Positions 23,241 to 32,911 are shown, counted from the first letter of the stretch. The stretch is 64,000 bases of DNA from an uncultured Lachnospiraceae bacterium (GCA_910578555.1 CAJTPS010000009.1:102265-166264); one strand, 5' to 3'. The notes: a model not told the origin generated them from the sequence alone. Translations and numbers: made by a program.

Positions 23241-25043
23241 ATGAAGTATCAAAACGGAATGAAAGCGGCGGCGGTTACAGCCGCCGTTATTCTGACATCT
23301 TACCTGTTTCTGTTTTTTGGTGCAGCCGGTATGATCGACCAGGGCATATCCGACAGGCTGAATCAGCGGGAGAGTGTCACTAATAAGAAAATATATATCA
23401 TAGGAATCGATGATAAGACGTTAGAACAGTACGGCTCCGTCAACACATGGAGCCGTGAGATTCCGGCGAAACTGGTATCGACCCTGAACCATGCACAAGG
23501 CGGCGGGCCGGCCGTGATCGGGTTCGATGTGATCTACAGTGAACAGGCGGATGAGCAGGCAGATGATTACTTTGCCGAAGTCTGCGGGGAATCCGGGAAC
23601 GTGGTTGCCGCCATGAGCTTTTCTTTCAAGGAACAGCCGGAACAGGGCGAGGACGGCAGGATCGTTTATAACCCGTATTACGTGGATCATGTGATAGAGC
23701 CTTATGACAGCCTGCGGGATCAGGTTATGTGCGGTTTTGCCAATACTTTCGTGGACGGCGACGGCTATGTGCGTCAGGCGATGGCTTATCTGGACTATGA
23801 GGGGGAGAGGGTGTACAGTCTTTCCTCACGCATTTATGCCGTTTATCAGCAAAACCGGGGAGAGGAAGTGGTTTTTCCTGACACTTACGGGAGAAATAAC
23901 CGGTTCTATTTCTCATATTCCGGCAAGGCGGGCGGTTACAGCGTGGTGTCCATGGCGGATGTTCTGGATGGAACGGTGGATGCCGCCATCTTTCGGGATG
24001 CGGTGGTGCTGGTGGGTGCATATGCTGTCGGGATGCAGGATTCTTACATGCCGGCGATTGCCCATAACAGCCAGATGTATGGGGTGGAGATTCATGCGAA
24101 TATCATTGAGGCGCTGTTAGAAGGGCGGACACAGCTTCCGGCCGCAGCCTGGGTCTATGCGGCAGCAGGAGCGCTTCTGTGCGCGTTGTTCTACGGCTGT
24201 ACGCGTAAGCTGAGACTTCTGTACTCTACGGTGCTGCTGGGTGTGTTGACGGCGTTTGATCTGTTTGTGGCAAGAAGCATATACCTGCACGGACGGATCG
24301 TGCCTGCGGTATTGATACCGATCTGTCTGCTTATGATCTATCTGCTGCAGGTAATCAGAGGATATGTGACGGAGATTCTGCGCAGGCGGCGTGTTCTCAA
24401 TGTGTTTAAGCAGTATGTAGCGCCCCAGATCGTGGATAAGATCAGCAAGGATAAGGACTTCGAACTTGTGCTGGGCGGTGAGAACCGGCATGTGGCGGTT
24501 TTGTTTGTAGATATTCGCGGGTTTACAACGATGTCCGAAAGTCTGCAGCCGGAAGAGGTCGTGGAGATTCTGAATGAATACTTAAGCCTTACGACGCGGG
24601 CGATTTTTGACCATGGCGGTACGCTGGATAAATTTGTGGGTGATGCCACAATGGCAGTATTTAATGCGCCTTTTGACCTGGACGACTATATTTTCCGGGC
24701 GGTCTGCACAGCGTGGGATATGCAGGCAGGTGCGGCTGCGATTGCCGAGAAATTCAGCAGGCGTTATGGCAAGAGCGTATCTTTCGGGATCGGGGTCAAC
24801 TGCGGTAATGCCGTAGTAGGCAATATCGGCTGTGATTTCCGGATGGATTATACGGCGATCGGCGATACGGTCAATACTGCTGCCAGATTGGAGAGCAGTG
24901 CGAAACCGGGGCAGATCCTTATCAGCAGCGACGTATATGAGGCGGTGAAGGACCGGGTGGAGGCGGCGCCGATCGGAGAGATTGCACTGAAGGGCAAGAG
25001 CAAAGGCGTATTTGTATATCAGATAAACGGGCTGAAGGTGTAA
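23241..25043 (+). CDS. CHASE2-domain class III adenylate cyclase
   Basis: This 600-residue membrane protein has a TM helix (about 10-30), an extracellular CHASE2 sensor (about 35-295), three helices (about 302-372) and a cytoplasmic cyclase domain (about 412-595). The metal-binding Asp424 (FVDIRG) and Asp468 (GDATMAVF) are present. So are Lys464, Asp542, Asn545 and Arg549 in KFVGD and IGDTVNTAAR, which fits ATP rather than GTP as substrate. It would make cAMP in response to an outside signal. It follows the FecR-domain gene by 17 bases and precedes an isomerase-like gene and an HD-GYP gene. No cAMP-binding effector is seen here. Confidence 0.93.
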   Translation: MKYQNGMKAAAVTAAVILTSYLFLFFGAAGMIDQGISDRLNQRESVTNKKIYIIGIDDKTLEQYGSVNTWSREIPAKLVSTLNHAQGGGPAVIGFDVIYSEQADEQADDYFAEVCGESGNVVAAMSFSFKEQPEQGEDGRIVYNPYYVDHVIEPYDSLRDQVMCGFANTFVDGDGYVRQAMAYLDYEGERVYSLSSRIYAVYQQNRGEEVVFPDTYGRNNRFYFSYSGKAGGYSVVSMADVLDGTVDAAIFRDAVVLVGAYAVGMQDSYMPAIAHNSQMYGVEIHANIIEALLEGRTQLPAAAWVYAAAGALLCALFYGCTRKLRLLYSTVLLGVLTAFDLFVARSIYLHGRIVPAVLIPICLLMIYLLQVIRGYVTEILRRRRVLNVFKQYVAPQIVDKISKDKDFELVLGGENRHVAVLFVDIRGFTTMSESLQPEEVVEILNEYLSLTTRAIFDHGGTLDKFVGDATMAVFNAPFDLDDYIFRAVCTAWDMQAGAAAIAEKFSRRYGKSVSFGIGVNCGNAVVGNIGCDFRMDYTAIGDTVNTAARLESSAKPGQILISSDVYEAVKDRVEAAPIGEIALKGKSKGVFVYQINGLKV

Positions 25044-25114
25044 GGGACTGCACAGGACGGGAAATCAGAGACCGACACTGTTTTGCAGATAAATGCAGAG
25101 AGGACAAGCGTGGA

Positions 25115-25930
25115 ATGAGTAAACTTTACCTGGTTCCGGACAGGAAGGACATGGAACGGATGTGCAGGCTGGCGGAGGCTTATGACTGCGCGTTTGAATA
25201 TAATGATTTCTATATGCCGGAGGTCATGGACGATATCGACAGGCAGGAGCAGATCATTGCAGACTACGGGCGGTATCGGGACAGCTTTACACAGGATACG
25301 ATGCACGGGGCGTTTCTGGATGTGACGATACACAGCAGTGATCCGCTGATCCGGGATGCTTCCATGCTGCGGGTACGGCAGACGATGGATATTGCGCGGC
25401 GTATGGGATTGAAGGGCATTGTGTTTCATACGGGACGGCTGGCGGGATTTCGCACGGCAGGTTACCTGGCGGACTGGCGGAAAAGGAACGCAGAGTTTTT
25501 TACACAGATCGCCATGGAATACCCGGAGCAGCAGATCTATATGGAGAATATGTTTGACGAGGCGCCGGATATTCTTGCCGGGCTGGCGGAACAGATGCGC
25601 AGTGTGAAGAACTTCGGTGTCTGTCTGGATTATGCGCATGCGATGCTGACGGGATGTTCGGGGCAGGAATGGATCGGGACGCTGGCGCCTTACATCCGGC
25701 ATATGCACATCAATGATAATGATCTGGTCAATGACCTGCATCTGCCGGTAGGCGGCGGGCGTGTGGACTTTCAGGAGTTCGACCGCCTGATCTACCAGTA
25801 CCGGATAGAAGCTCCGGTACTGGTAGAAGTGAAGGGATATGAGGCACAGCAAAGATCACTGGAATATATGAAACAACACGGGATCTACCCGATGAATGCA
25901 AAGGAGAATGACAGTGCACTTACAAAGTGA
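25115..25930 (+). CDS. Sugar-phosphate isomerase/epimerase-like TIM-barrel protein
   Basis: This 271-residue protein matches the AP endonuclease family 2 / xylose isomerase-like barrel: HGAFLDV, GIVFHTGR, MENMFDEAP, VCLDYAHA, HMHINDND and LVEVKG mark the metal-binding strands. Its substrate is unknown; this fold covers sugar epimerases and some nucleases. The stop overlaps the following HD-GYP gene by 17 bases, so the two are co-translated and could act together. No leader peptide is seen. The ribosome site before ATG 25115 (GAGAGGACAAGCGTGGA) is moderate. Confidence 0.8.
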   Translation: MSKLYLVPDRKDMERMCRLAEAYDCAFEYNDFYMPEVMDDIDRQEQIIADYGRYRDSFTQDTMHGAFLDVTIHSSDPLIRDASMLRVRQTMDIARRMGLKGIVFHTGRLAGFRTAGYLADWRKRNAEFFTQIAMEYPEQQIYMENMFDEAPDILAGLAEQMRSVKNFGVCLDYAHAMLTGCSGQEWIGTLAPYIRHMHINDNDLVNDLHLPVGGGRVDFQEFDRLIYQYRIEAPVLVEVKGYEAQQRSLEYMKQHGIYPMNAKENDSALTK

Positions 25931-27386
25931 AGATTTTGAGAAGATTATTAATATCGGAATCAGCCTTTCCACGGAAAAAGACAGGAACCGGCTGCTTATG
26001 GCGATTCTGGATAACGGTATGGAAATCACAAACTGTGATGCCAGCACGCTGTACCTGTACGAGGATGACAAGCTGGTCTTCAAATTTATGAAGACGCTTT
26101 CCAAAGGAATCGATCGGGGGAGGGAAGAACCTATTGACGATCTTCCGCCGGTGCCGATGAAAGAGGAAAATGTGTGTTCCTACGCGGCAATTCACAGGGA
26201 AGTGGTGAATATTCCGGATGTCTATGCGAGCAGCAGGTTTGATTTCTCCGGACCGAGGCAGTATGACAGCCTGACCGGATACCGGACGAAGTCGCAGCTT
26301 GTAGTGCCTCTGGAAAATAATGAGAATGAGCTGATCGGTGTACTGCAGTTGATTAATGCTGCGGACGAGGCAGGGAACGTGATTGCTTTTGACGAGCAGT
26401 ATGAGCTTATCATCAGATCGCTGGGCGCCATGGCGGCAATTGAGCTTACCAACTTGTCTTACGTGGATGCGTTGAAAACGCAGATTTATTCTTTTGTGGA
26501 AGCGCTGACCACGGCACTGGAGGAGCGGACACCGTACAATGCGCTGCATACGAGGAACGTGGAGCGGTATGCCAGCCTGCTTGCCGACTACATTAACGAA
26601 TTACACCGACAGGGAAAGTGTGAGGAGCATTTTGAATCCGCACGCAAAGAGCAGTTGATGCTGGCGGCGCTGATTCATGATATCGGTAAAATGGTTATCC
26701 CGCTTAATATCATGAATAAGGCTACCAGGCTGGATCAGGAGATCAGCAGAGTAGACGACCGGTTTAAACTGCTGCATGCGCTTTATGAAGTTGATCTGTT
26801 ACGCGGCAGGATCACCCAGGAGGAGTATGACCGGAAGGCGTCGGAGTTGCAGGAGGATCTGGCGTTTATCCATGAGACCGACACCGCCGGCTATGTGGAT
26901 GACGAGGCTTATGCACATATTCAGCAGCTTGCCGGAAAACAGCATGTCAGTGCAGACGGGACGGTTCTGCCGTATCTGACGGAGCGGGACGTCTCCTGTC
27001 TGGGCATTCGAAGCGGGACGCTTACGATGGAAGAGCGTAAGGAGATGGAGAATCATGTAGTGATGACATCCAAGATATTGGATAAAGTTAAGTTCTATCC
27101 GGGATTTTCCATGGTGCCGAAGTGGGTCGGCGCACATCATGAATATCTGGACGGAAGCGGTTATCCGAATCATCTTGCAGGTGAGGAACTTGACTTCGAG
27201 ACGAGGCTTTTGACGGTGGTGGACATCTATGACGCGCTGGCGGCCACGGATCGGCCCTATAAGCAGCCGATTCCGAGACCACAAGCTATCGAAATTTTAA
27301 AGGATATGGCGGAAAAGGGCAAAGTGGATCTGCGTCTGGTGGAATGGCTGAATGAGGCGCTTGTGATAGAGGAAGGAATGCACTAA
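25914..27386 (+). CDS. GAF and HD-GYP domain cyclic-di-GMP phosphodiesterase
   Basis: A GAF sensor (about residues 10-180) is followed by an HD-GYP domain (about 190-485). The HD motif is in ALIHDIGKMVIP, and the HHE..DGSGYP block (AHHEYLDGSGYPNHL) supplies the other metal ligands, so the enzyme is probably active in c-di-GMP hydrolysis. An extra helical stretch (about 270-345) separates the HD and GYP parts. The start is taken as GTG 25914, because AAGGAG lies 7 bases before it, while ATG 25908 is too close. The gene overlaps the previous one and ends the signalling run before tex. Confidence 0.9.
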   Translation: MHLQSEDFEKIINIGISLSTEKDRNRLLMAILDNGMEITNCDASTLYLYEDDKLVFKFMKTLSKGIDRGREEPIDDLPPVPMKEENVCSYAAIHREVVNIPDVYASSRFDFSGPRQYDSLTGYRTKSQLVVPLENNENELIGVLQLINAADEAGNVIAFDEQYELIIRSLGAMAAIELTNLSYVDALKTQIYSFVEALTTALEERTPYNALHTRNVERYASLLADYINELHRQGKCEEHFESARKEQLMLAALIHDIGKMVIPLNIMNKATRLDQEISRVDDRFKLLHALYEVDLLRGRITQEEYDRKASELQEDLAFIHETDTAGYVDDEAYAHIQQLAGKQHVSADGTVLPYLTERDVSCLGIRSGTLTMEERKEMENHVVMTSKILDKVKFYPGFSMVPKWVGAHHEYLDGSGYPNHLAGEELDFETRLLTVVDIYDALAATDRPYKQPIPRPQAIEILKDMAEKGKVDLRLVEWLNEALVIEEGMH

Positions 27387-27496
27387 GGGATGTGAGCCGC
27401 AATAGGAATACCGGGGTGAAAGAGAGTACGCAGGCTGTCAGAAACCCTTGAAAAAGAGCGAAGCATTGTAAACATATAACTAAAACGGAGGAAAAC

Positions 27497-29890
27497 ATGG
27501 ACATTATAGCGAAGCTGAAAGAAGAGTTGAATGTGGAAAAATGGCAGGTGGAGGCTGCCGTGAAACTGATAGATGAGGGAAATACGATCCCTTTTATCTC
27601 CAGATACAGAAAGGAAGCTACCGGTTCCTTAAACGATGAAATACTCAGAAATCTGGACGAACGCCTGACTTATCTGCGCAATCTGGAAGAAAAGAAAGAA
27701 CAGGTATTAAAGAGCATCGAGGAGCAGGGGAAGCTGACAGACGAGCTGCGCGAACGTATCGTCGCGGCGGAGACGATGGTGGTAGTAGAGGATCTGTACC
27801 GTCCCTATCGTCCGAAGCGGAAGACCAGAGCGAGCGTGGCAAAGGAGAAGGGATTAGACGGTCTGGCTCAGTTTATACTGGCACAGGAGACGACGGAACC
27901 GATCGAGGCAGAAGCGCAGAAGTATGTCCATGAGGATGAAGAAGACGGGGCAAAATCCGTGAAGACGGCAGCGGAGGCGATTCAGGGCGCGAAGGATATC
28001 ATCGCCGAGATGATTTCCGACGAGGCAGATTATCGGATCTACATCCGTAACATTACCACGGAGGAGGGTAAACTGACCAGTACGGCAAAGGACGAGAAGG
28101 CGGAGAGCGTCTACGAGATGTATTACCAGTATGAGGAACCCATTAAAAAGGTTGCCGGACACAGGACACTGGCTTTGAACCGGGGTGAGAACGAGAAGTT
28201 CCTTGTAGTCAAAGTGGAAGCGCCAGTGGAGCGTATCCTGCAGTATCTGCGCACGAAGACGATCATAAATGACAATCCTGTCACATCTCCGATTCTGGAG
28301 GAAGTGATCGCTGACAGTTATGACAGGCTGATTGCGCCCGCCATCGAGAGAGAGATTCGTAATGACCTGACGGAAAAGGCGGAAGACGGCGCGATCTCCG
28401 TATTCGGCAAGAACTTAGAGCAGCTCCTCTTACAGCCGCCCATCGCTGGTAAGGTGGTACTGGGCTGGGACCCTGCGTTTCGTACCGGCTGTAAGCTGGC
28501 TGTGGTGGACGAGACAGGTAAGGTGTTAGACACGAAGGTAATCTATCCGACCGCACCGCAGAATAAAGTGGCGGAAGCCAAGGCGGAACTGAAGAGACTG
28601 ATTAAAAAATATAATGTATCCCTGATCTCTGTGGGCAACGGAACTGCATCCCGTGAGTCCGAGCAGGTGATTGTGGAACTGCTGAAGGAGTTGGATACGC
28701 CTGTGCAGTATGTCATCGTCAATGAGGCGGGCGCTTCGGTGTATTCCGCCAGCAAACTGGCTACGGAGGAGTTCCCGAATTTTGATGTGGGACAAAGAAG
28801 CGCGGCGTCTATTGCCAGAAGACTGCAGGATCCTCTGGCGGAGTTGGTGAAGATCGATCCGAAATCCATCGGTGTGGGACAGTACCAGCATGATATGAAT
28901 CAGAAGAAACTGAGCGAAGCCCTGGGCGGCGTCGTGGAAGACAGTGTGAATAAGGTGGGCGTGGACTTGAACACCGCCTCCGCCTCCCTCTTAGAGTATG
29001 TCTCCGGCGTGACCAAGGTGATCGCCAGGAATATTGTAGAATATCGTGAGACGAACGGCAGGTTTTCCAACAGGGCGCAGCTCCTTAAGGTGGCGAAGCT
29101 GGGACCGAAAGCTTATGAGCAGTGCGCCGGTTTCATGCGCATTACGGACGGTGACAATCCCCTGGACGCGACAAGCGTACATCCCGAATCTTATGAGGCG
29201 GCGATGAAACTGCTGGATAAGATGGGACTGACCATGGAAGATGTGAAGGAGGCCCAGAGGAAAGCTGCCGCACAAAAAGCAGCGGGCAGGAAAGCGGCTC
29301 CTGCCAAAGAGAAGAAAAAACCGCAGCCCAGGGTAGTGATCCGCAATACCAGCACGGCTATGGGTAAGGCGCTGGCGGCAGCGATGGGCGGTATGGTGCT
29401 TGATAATGATAGTGACACGAATGTCAATTCCGGAAAGGGAGCAGGAAAAGAAGGCGGCAGCGGGGATAAGACCGACATCACCGTCAGCAGCCTGGAAAAG
29501 AAAATTAAGGATAAGAAAAAACTGGCGGAGGAACTGGGAATCGGCGAGATCACGCTGACAGATATCCTGAAAGAACTGGAGAAGCCGGCCAGAGATCCCC
29601 GTGACGATATGCCGGCGCCGATTCTTCGAAGCGACGTGCTGGATATGAAAGACTTAAAACCGGGCATGATTCTTAAGGGAACCGTGCGAAATGTCATTGA
29701 TTTCGGCGTGTTCGTGGATATCGGCGTGCATCAGGACGGCCTGGTGCATATCTCGCAGATCACGAACAGATTTATCAAACACCCGCTCGAGGCGGTCAGC
29801 GTGGGCGATGTGGTGGATGTGCAGGTACTGACCGTAGATGTGGCGAAGAAGCGGATCGGGTTGACGATGAAGATTAAACAGAACGCGTGA
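27497..29890 (+). CDS. tex: Tex family RNA-binding transcription accessory protein
   Basis: This 797-residue cytoplasmic protein has the Tex layout: an N-terminal helical part (FISRYRKEATGSLNDEILR), a YqgF-like domain (about 325-450, GWDPAFRTGCKLAVVDETGKV), HhH modules (about 480-560, NKVGVDLNTASASLLEYVSGV) and a C-terminal S1 domain (about 715-795, GMILKGTVRNVIDFGVFVDIG). A Lys/Ala/Gly-rich low-complexity insert (about 590-660) lies between the HhH and S1 parts and is longer than in most relatives. GGAGG sits 7 bases before the ATG. The LacI-type regulator follows 13 bases after its stop. Confidence 0.95.
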   Translation: MDIIAKLKEELNVEKWQVEAAVKLIDEGNTIPFISRYRKEATGSLNDEILRNLDERLTYLRNLEEKKEQVLKSIEEQGKLTDELRERIVAAETMVVVEDLYRPYRPKRKTRASVAKEKGLDGLAQFILAQETTEPIEAEAQKYVHEDEEDGAKSVKTAAEAIQGAKDIIAEMISDEADYRIYIRNITTEEGKLTSTAKDEKAESVYEMYYQYEEPIKKVAGHRTLALNRGENEKFLVVKVEAPVERILQYLRTKTIINDNPVTSPILEEVIADSYDRLIAPAIEREIRNDLTEKAEDGAISVFGKNLEQLLLQPPIAGKVVLGWDPAFRTGCKLAVVDETGKVLDTKVIYPTAPQNKVAEAKAELKRLIKKYNVSLISVGNGTASRESEQVIVELLKELDTPVQYVIVNEAGASVYSASKLATEEFPNFDVGQRSAASIARRLQDPLAELVKIDPKSIGVGQYQHDMNQKKLSEALGGVVEDSVNKVGVDLNTASASLLEYVSGVTKVIARNIVEYRETNGRFSNRAQLLKVAKLGPKAYEQCAGFMRITDGDNPLDATSVHPESYEAAMKLLDKMGLTMEDVKEAQRKAAAQKAAGRKAAPAKEKKKPQPRVVIRNTSTAMGKALAAAMGGMVLDNDSDTNVNSGKGAGKEGGSGDKTDITVSSLEKKIKDKKKLAEELGIGEITLTDILKELEKPARDPRDDMPAPILRSDVLDMKDLKPGMILKGTVRNVIDFGVFVDIGVHQDGLVHISQITNRFIKHPLEAVSVGDVVDVQVLTVDVAKKRIGLTMKIKQNA

Positions 29891-29903
29891 GCGGAGGTTG
29901 TTC

Positions 29904-30887
29904 ATGGCTACAATAAAGCAAATTGCAGAAATCGTGGGGGTATCCAGCGCCGCTGTGTCGAGAGTGCTCAATTATGACGAGGGCATTTCGGTCAGCCCGG
30001 AGACGCGGGCGGCGATCTTTGCCGCCGCGGAGCAGGTCGGTTATAAGAAGCGTGTTATCTACCCGAAAATCGATCATGTCGCACTTCTGTACTTTACGGA
30101 AGAGGAAGATGAACTGGAGGATATTTTCTATCAGAGTATCAGAGACGAGTTGTCTGATCAGGCGGAGAAAATGAATATTCAACTCAGTGTATATACCAGA
30201 CAGAACGGTATGGAGACAATTCCGAAAGACTTGAATGCATTTGTGGCGATCGGCTGGCTGGACAGACAGGAGATCAATCGTTTGTACCAGATCTGCAGGC
30301 GCGGCGTTTTTATCGGGACATCGCCGGACGAGAAACTGTTTGATGCCGTCAGACCCAATATGGATTCTTTTGTGACGCAGATCGTTGATTATTTTGCCAT
30401 GAGGGGTCATAAATCCATCGGTTTTATCGGGGGACCGGACAGGAATATCGACACGAGAGAGAAGTCCATGGATATCCGGGAATGGTCTTTTAGACAGAGC
30501 GCGCAGTATTATAAATGTCTCAGGGAAGATTTTATCCTGATCTCCGATAAATTTACCGTGAAGGAAGGGTACCGGCTGGGTCAGGAACTAATTCGTAAGA
30601 AGGAACTGCCCACGGCGCTGTGCGTGGCGAGTGATACGCTTGCGGTAGGGGTATTACAGGCTTTGCATGAGGCGGGTATACAGATTCCGGAACAGGTCGC
30701 GGTGTTCAGTATCAATGATGTGAATATCGCCAAGTATGTATCTCCGCCGCTTACCACGATACACATTGACATTCCCAGTATTTGCGAAACCGCGCTGGAA
30801 CTGCTCCGCAACAGGGTGTTAAACGGAGGGGAGATTACGAAATCCGTGTTTGTAAACGGGATTCCGGTCTATCGGAAGAGCTGCTGA
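29904..30887 (+). CDS. LacI/GalR family transcriptional regulator
   Basis: This 327-residue repressor has a helix-turn-helix at its start (MATIKQIAEIVGVSSAAVSRVLN, about 1-25) and a periplasmic-binding-like sugar domain after it (about 60-327). It resembles MsmR/GalR-type regulators of sugar operons. The start at ATG 29904 is supported by GGAGG 7 bases upstream; a TTG lies two codons earlier. The galactan genes lie just downstream behind a promoter with a 16-bp perfect inverted repeat, the likely binding site. A terminator separates the two units. The inducing sugar is unknown, but galactose or galacto-oligosaccharide is the natural guess. Confidence 0.92.
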   Translation: MATIKQIAEIVGVSSAAVSRVLNYDEGISVSPETRAAIFAAAEQVGYKKRVIYPKIDHVALLYFTEEEDELEDIFYQSIRDELSDQAEKMNIQLSVYTRQNGMETIPKDLNAFVAIGWLDRQEINRLYQICRRGVFIGTSPDEKLFDAVRPNMDSFVTQIVDYFAMRGHKSIGFIGGPDRNIDTREKSMDIREWSFRQSAQYYKCLREDFILISDKFTVKEGYRLGQELIRKKELPTALCVASDTLAVGVLQALHEAGIQIPEQVAVFSINDVNIAKYVSPPLTTIHIDIPSICETALELLRNRVLNGGEITKSVFVNGIPVYRKSC

Positions 30888-30914
30888 AATCCGGAATGAA
30901 ATTTTGTTTTTGAA

Positions 30915-30945
30915 AAAGGTGCAGTCTAACGGACTGTGCTTTTTT
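30915..30945 (+). terminator. Terminator after the LacI-type gene
   Basis: AGGTGCAGTC pairs with GACTGTGCTT through several wobbles around a short loop, ending in TTTTTT. Confidence 0.75.
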
Positions 30946-31049
30946 GATGCGGAAAATAAGATGTCAAAAGATGTCATTAAAAATGCAATATACCACCACA
31001 GAATTGTCGAAATGCTTTTCAGACCTATGGCTGCATGTCAAAAACATAA

Positions 31050-31078
31050 TTGACAAAACGCAAGCATTGTGCTATATT
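31050..31078 (+). promoter_or_regulatory. Promoter of the galactan operon
   Basis: TTGACA (31050-31055) and TATATT (31073-31078) are 17 bases apart. The inverted repeat starts 6 bases downstream, about where transcription begins. Confidence 0.8.
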
Positions 31079-31083
31079 TCAAG

Positions 31084-31123
31084 TAGTAACTAATTTATTA
31101 AATAAATAATAAATTAGTTACTA
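31084..31123. promoter_or_regulatory. 16-bp perfect inverted repeat, likely LacI-type operator
   Basis: TAGTAACTAATTTATT (31084-31099) and its exact complement AATAAATTAGTTACTA (31108-31123) flank an 8-base AT spacer. Each arm ends in a TTAGTWACTAA-like half palindrome. Its position at the start of transcription fits repression by the LacI-type protein encoded upstream. Confidence 0.75.
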
Positions 31124-31207
31124 AAAGAGATACAGGAAAAAGGCATGAAGAGAAATGATTTCATGGATCAGTCATGTCGGAAGAAAGCGAGAGGAATGGG
31201 TGAGGTT

Positions 31208-31834
31208 ATGAGAAGGAAGTTATGTGCGGCGGTACTTATGGTGTGTATGCTTGCGGGAATGGCGGGCTGTGGCAATACGGGAGGCGGTTCGGACAAGGGC
31301 GGTCAGACGGCGGAAGATTCTGCACAGGCAGCCGACAGTGCGGCAGCAGGTTCGTCTGTGGCGGCGGTAGCGGATGAAAAGGGAAATTATCTGGTGAACG
31401 GAAGTTTTGAGGAATCGGATTTTACGGGATGGAATGTGACGAATGTTGATAATGTCACGGAGGAACTGGACATTTACACGCGGGATACGGATTGCTGTGA
31501 AGGCGTGCAGTCATTGCATTTTTACTCGGGGAGCAGCGATGTGAATTTCACGGCGGAGCAGACGGTTTCCGGTCTGGAAGCGGGCTCTTATAAACTGACG
31601 GCGCATATCCAGGGAGAGGCTGCGGGGGATGAGAATGCTTCCGTATATTTCTATGCGATAGTCGGCGGCGAGACGATTCAGGCGGATGCGGACCTGAACG
31701 GATATCTGAACTGGTATACGGCAGAACTTCCGGGACTGGATGTGCAGGACGGAGAGGTTACGGTGGGCGTCAGCGTCAAGACAGCGCCCGGCGGATGGGG
31801 AACTATCGATGACATTACATTAGTAAAGGAGTAG
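31208..31834 (+). CDS. Lipoprotein with carbohydrate-binding-like domain
   Basis: A lipoprotein signal peptide (MRRKLCAAVLMVCMLAGMAGC, Cys near residue 21) is followed by a Gly/Ser/Ala-rich spacer (about 25-60) and a beta-sandwich domain (about 65-208). NYLVNGSFEESDFTGWNVTN and EAGSYKLTAHIQGEAAGDENASVYFYA look like the carbohydrate-binding domain often fused to GH53 galactanases (CBM61-like). It stands alone here, 3 bases before the GH53 gene. The start at 31208 is chosen because it yields a normal signal peptide; an earlier ATG at 31145 would add 21 residues. Confidence 0.8.
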   Translation: MRRKLCAAVLMVCMLAGMAGCGNTGGGSDKGGQTAEDSAQAADSAAAGSSVAAVADEKGNYLVNGSFEESDFTGWNVTNVDNVTEELDIYTRDTDCCEGVQSLHFYSGSSDVNFTAEQTVSGLEAGSYKLTAHIQGEAAGDENASVYFYAIVGGETIQADADLNGYLNWYTAELPGLDVQDGEVTVGVSVKTAPGGWGTIDDITLVKE

Positions 31835-31837
31835 TCC

Positions 31838-32911
31838 ATGGAGTTGATTAAAGGAGTGGATGTGTCCATGATCAAAGAACTGGAAGGTCACGGAGCAGCC
31901 TATTATCTGGACGGCAGGAAGGGCGATCTGTTCGAGATCCTGAGCCGATGCGGTGTCGATACGGTCCGGCTCAGAATCTGGCAGGACCCGTACGATGATA
32001 AGGGAAACCCCTACGGCGGCGGGGGCAATAACCTGCAGACGACAATCGAACTTGCACGGCGTACGCTTGATAACGGAATGTCCTATTTGCTGGATTTTCA
32101 TTATAGTGATTTCTGGGCGGACCCGGGGAAGCAGATCAAGCCCAAGGCATGGCGCGGCTTACGCGGAGAAAGCCTGGAAACAGCAGTGTATTTACATACT
32201 GTCGATACGTTGAAAGCGTTAAAAAATGAGGGTCTTGTGCCGGCGATGGTGCAGGTGGGAAACGAGATCACGAACGGCCTGCTCTGGCCGGACGGCCATA
32301 TTGACGAAGCACAGACGATGTCTGCACTGCTGCAGGCAGGAATGAAAGGTGTCCGGGAAATCTGTCCTGACAGCAGGATTGTGCTGCACCTTGACTTCGG
32401 AACTGACAATGCCATGTACCGGAATTGGTTTGACAAGACCATGCCTTATCATTTAGATTTTGATGTGATCGGTATGTCCTATTATCCGCATTGGAATGGA
32501 AGTATGCAGCTTCTTCTTGATAATATGAATGATGTGAGCAAAAGATATCATAAGGATGTGATGATCGCGGAGACGTCCATCGGCTATACGACGGACGCGC
32601 TTGGGTGCAGAGGCATTGTTTTTTCCAAGGAACTGGAAAAGGCGACAGGTTATCCGGCTACCATGGAGGGGCAGGAGACTTTCTTGAGAGATTTGTACCG
32701 CACGGTCAGAAGTGTGGAGCATAATCGCGGGATCGGTGTCTTCTACTGGGAACCTGCGTGGCTGCCGATTCCCGATTGCAAGTGGGCGAATCCGAGCGGC
32801 TGCGATTACATGAACGATCAGGCGGAGGCGGGTAATACGATGGCGAATCAGGCGCTCTTCGATGCGGCGGGCAATGCCAACAGTGCGCTGGTGCATTTAA
32901 GGGAGATGTAG
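31838..32911 (+). CDS. GH53 endo-beta-1,4-galactanase
   Basis: This enzyme cleaves beta-1,4-galactan, the side chain of pectin. The 357 residues are the GH53 catalytic domain only, with the acid/base Glu143 in VGNEITNGLLWP and the nucleophile Glu245 in MIAETSIGYT. FYWEPAWLP lies near the end. There is no signal peptide, so the enzyme would stay in the cytoplasm and work on imported oligosaccharides, or leave by another route. The binding-domain lipoprotein is 3 bases upstream, and the sugar ABC importer genes follow. GGAG lies in the upstream stop region and supports the ATG. Confidence 0.93.
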   Translation: MELIKGVDVSMIKELEGHGAAYYLDGRKGDLFEILSRCGVDTVRLRIWQDPYDDKGNPYGGGGNNLQTTIELARRTLDNGMSYLLDFHYSDFWADPGKQIKPKAWRGLRGESLETAVYLHTVDTLKALKNEGLVPAMVQVGNEITNGLLWPDGHIDEAQTMSALLQAGMKGVREICPDSRIVLHLDFGTDNAMYRNWFDKTMPYHLDFDVIGMSYYPHWNGSMQLLLDNMNDVSKRYHKDVMIAETSIGYTTDALGCRGIVFSKELEKATGYPATMEGQETFLRDLYRTVRSVEHNRGIGVFYWEPAWLPIPDCKWANPSGCDYMNDQAEAGNTMANQALFDAAGNANSALVHLREM

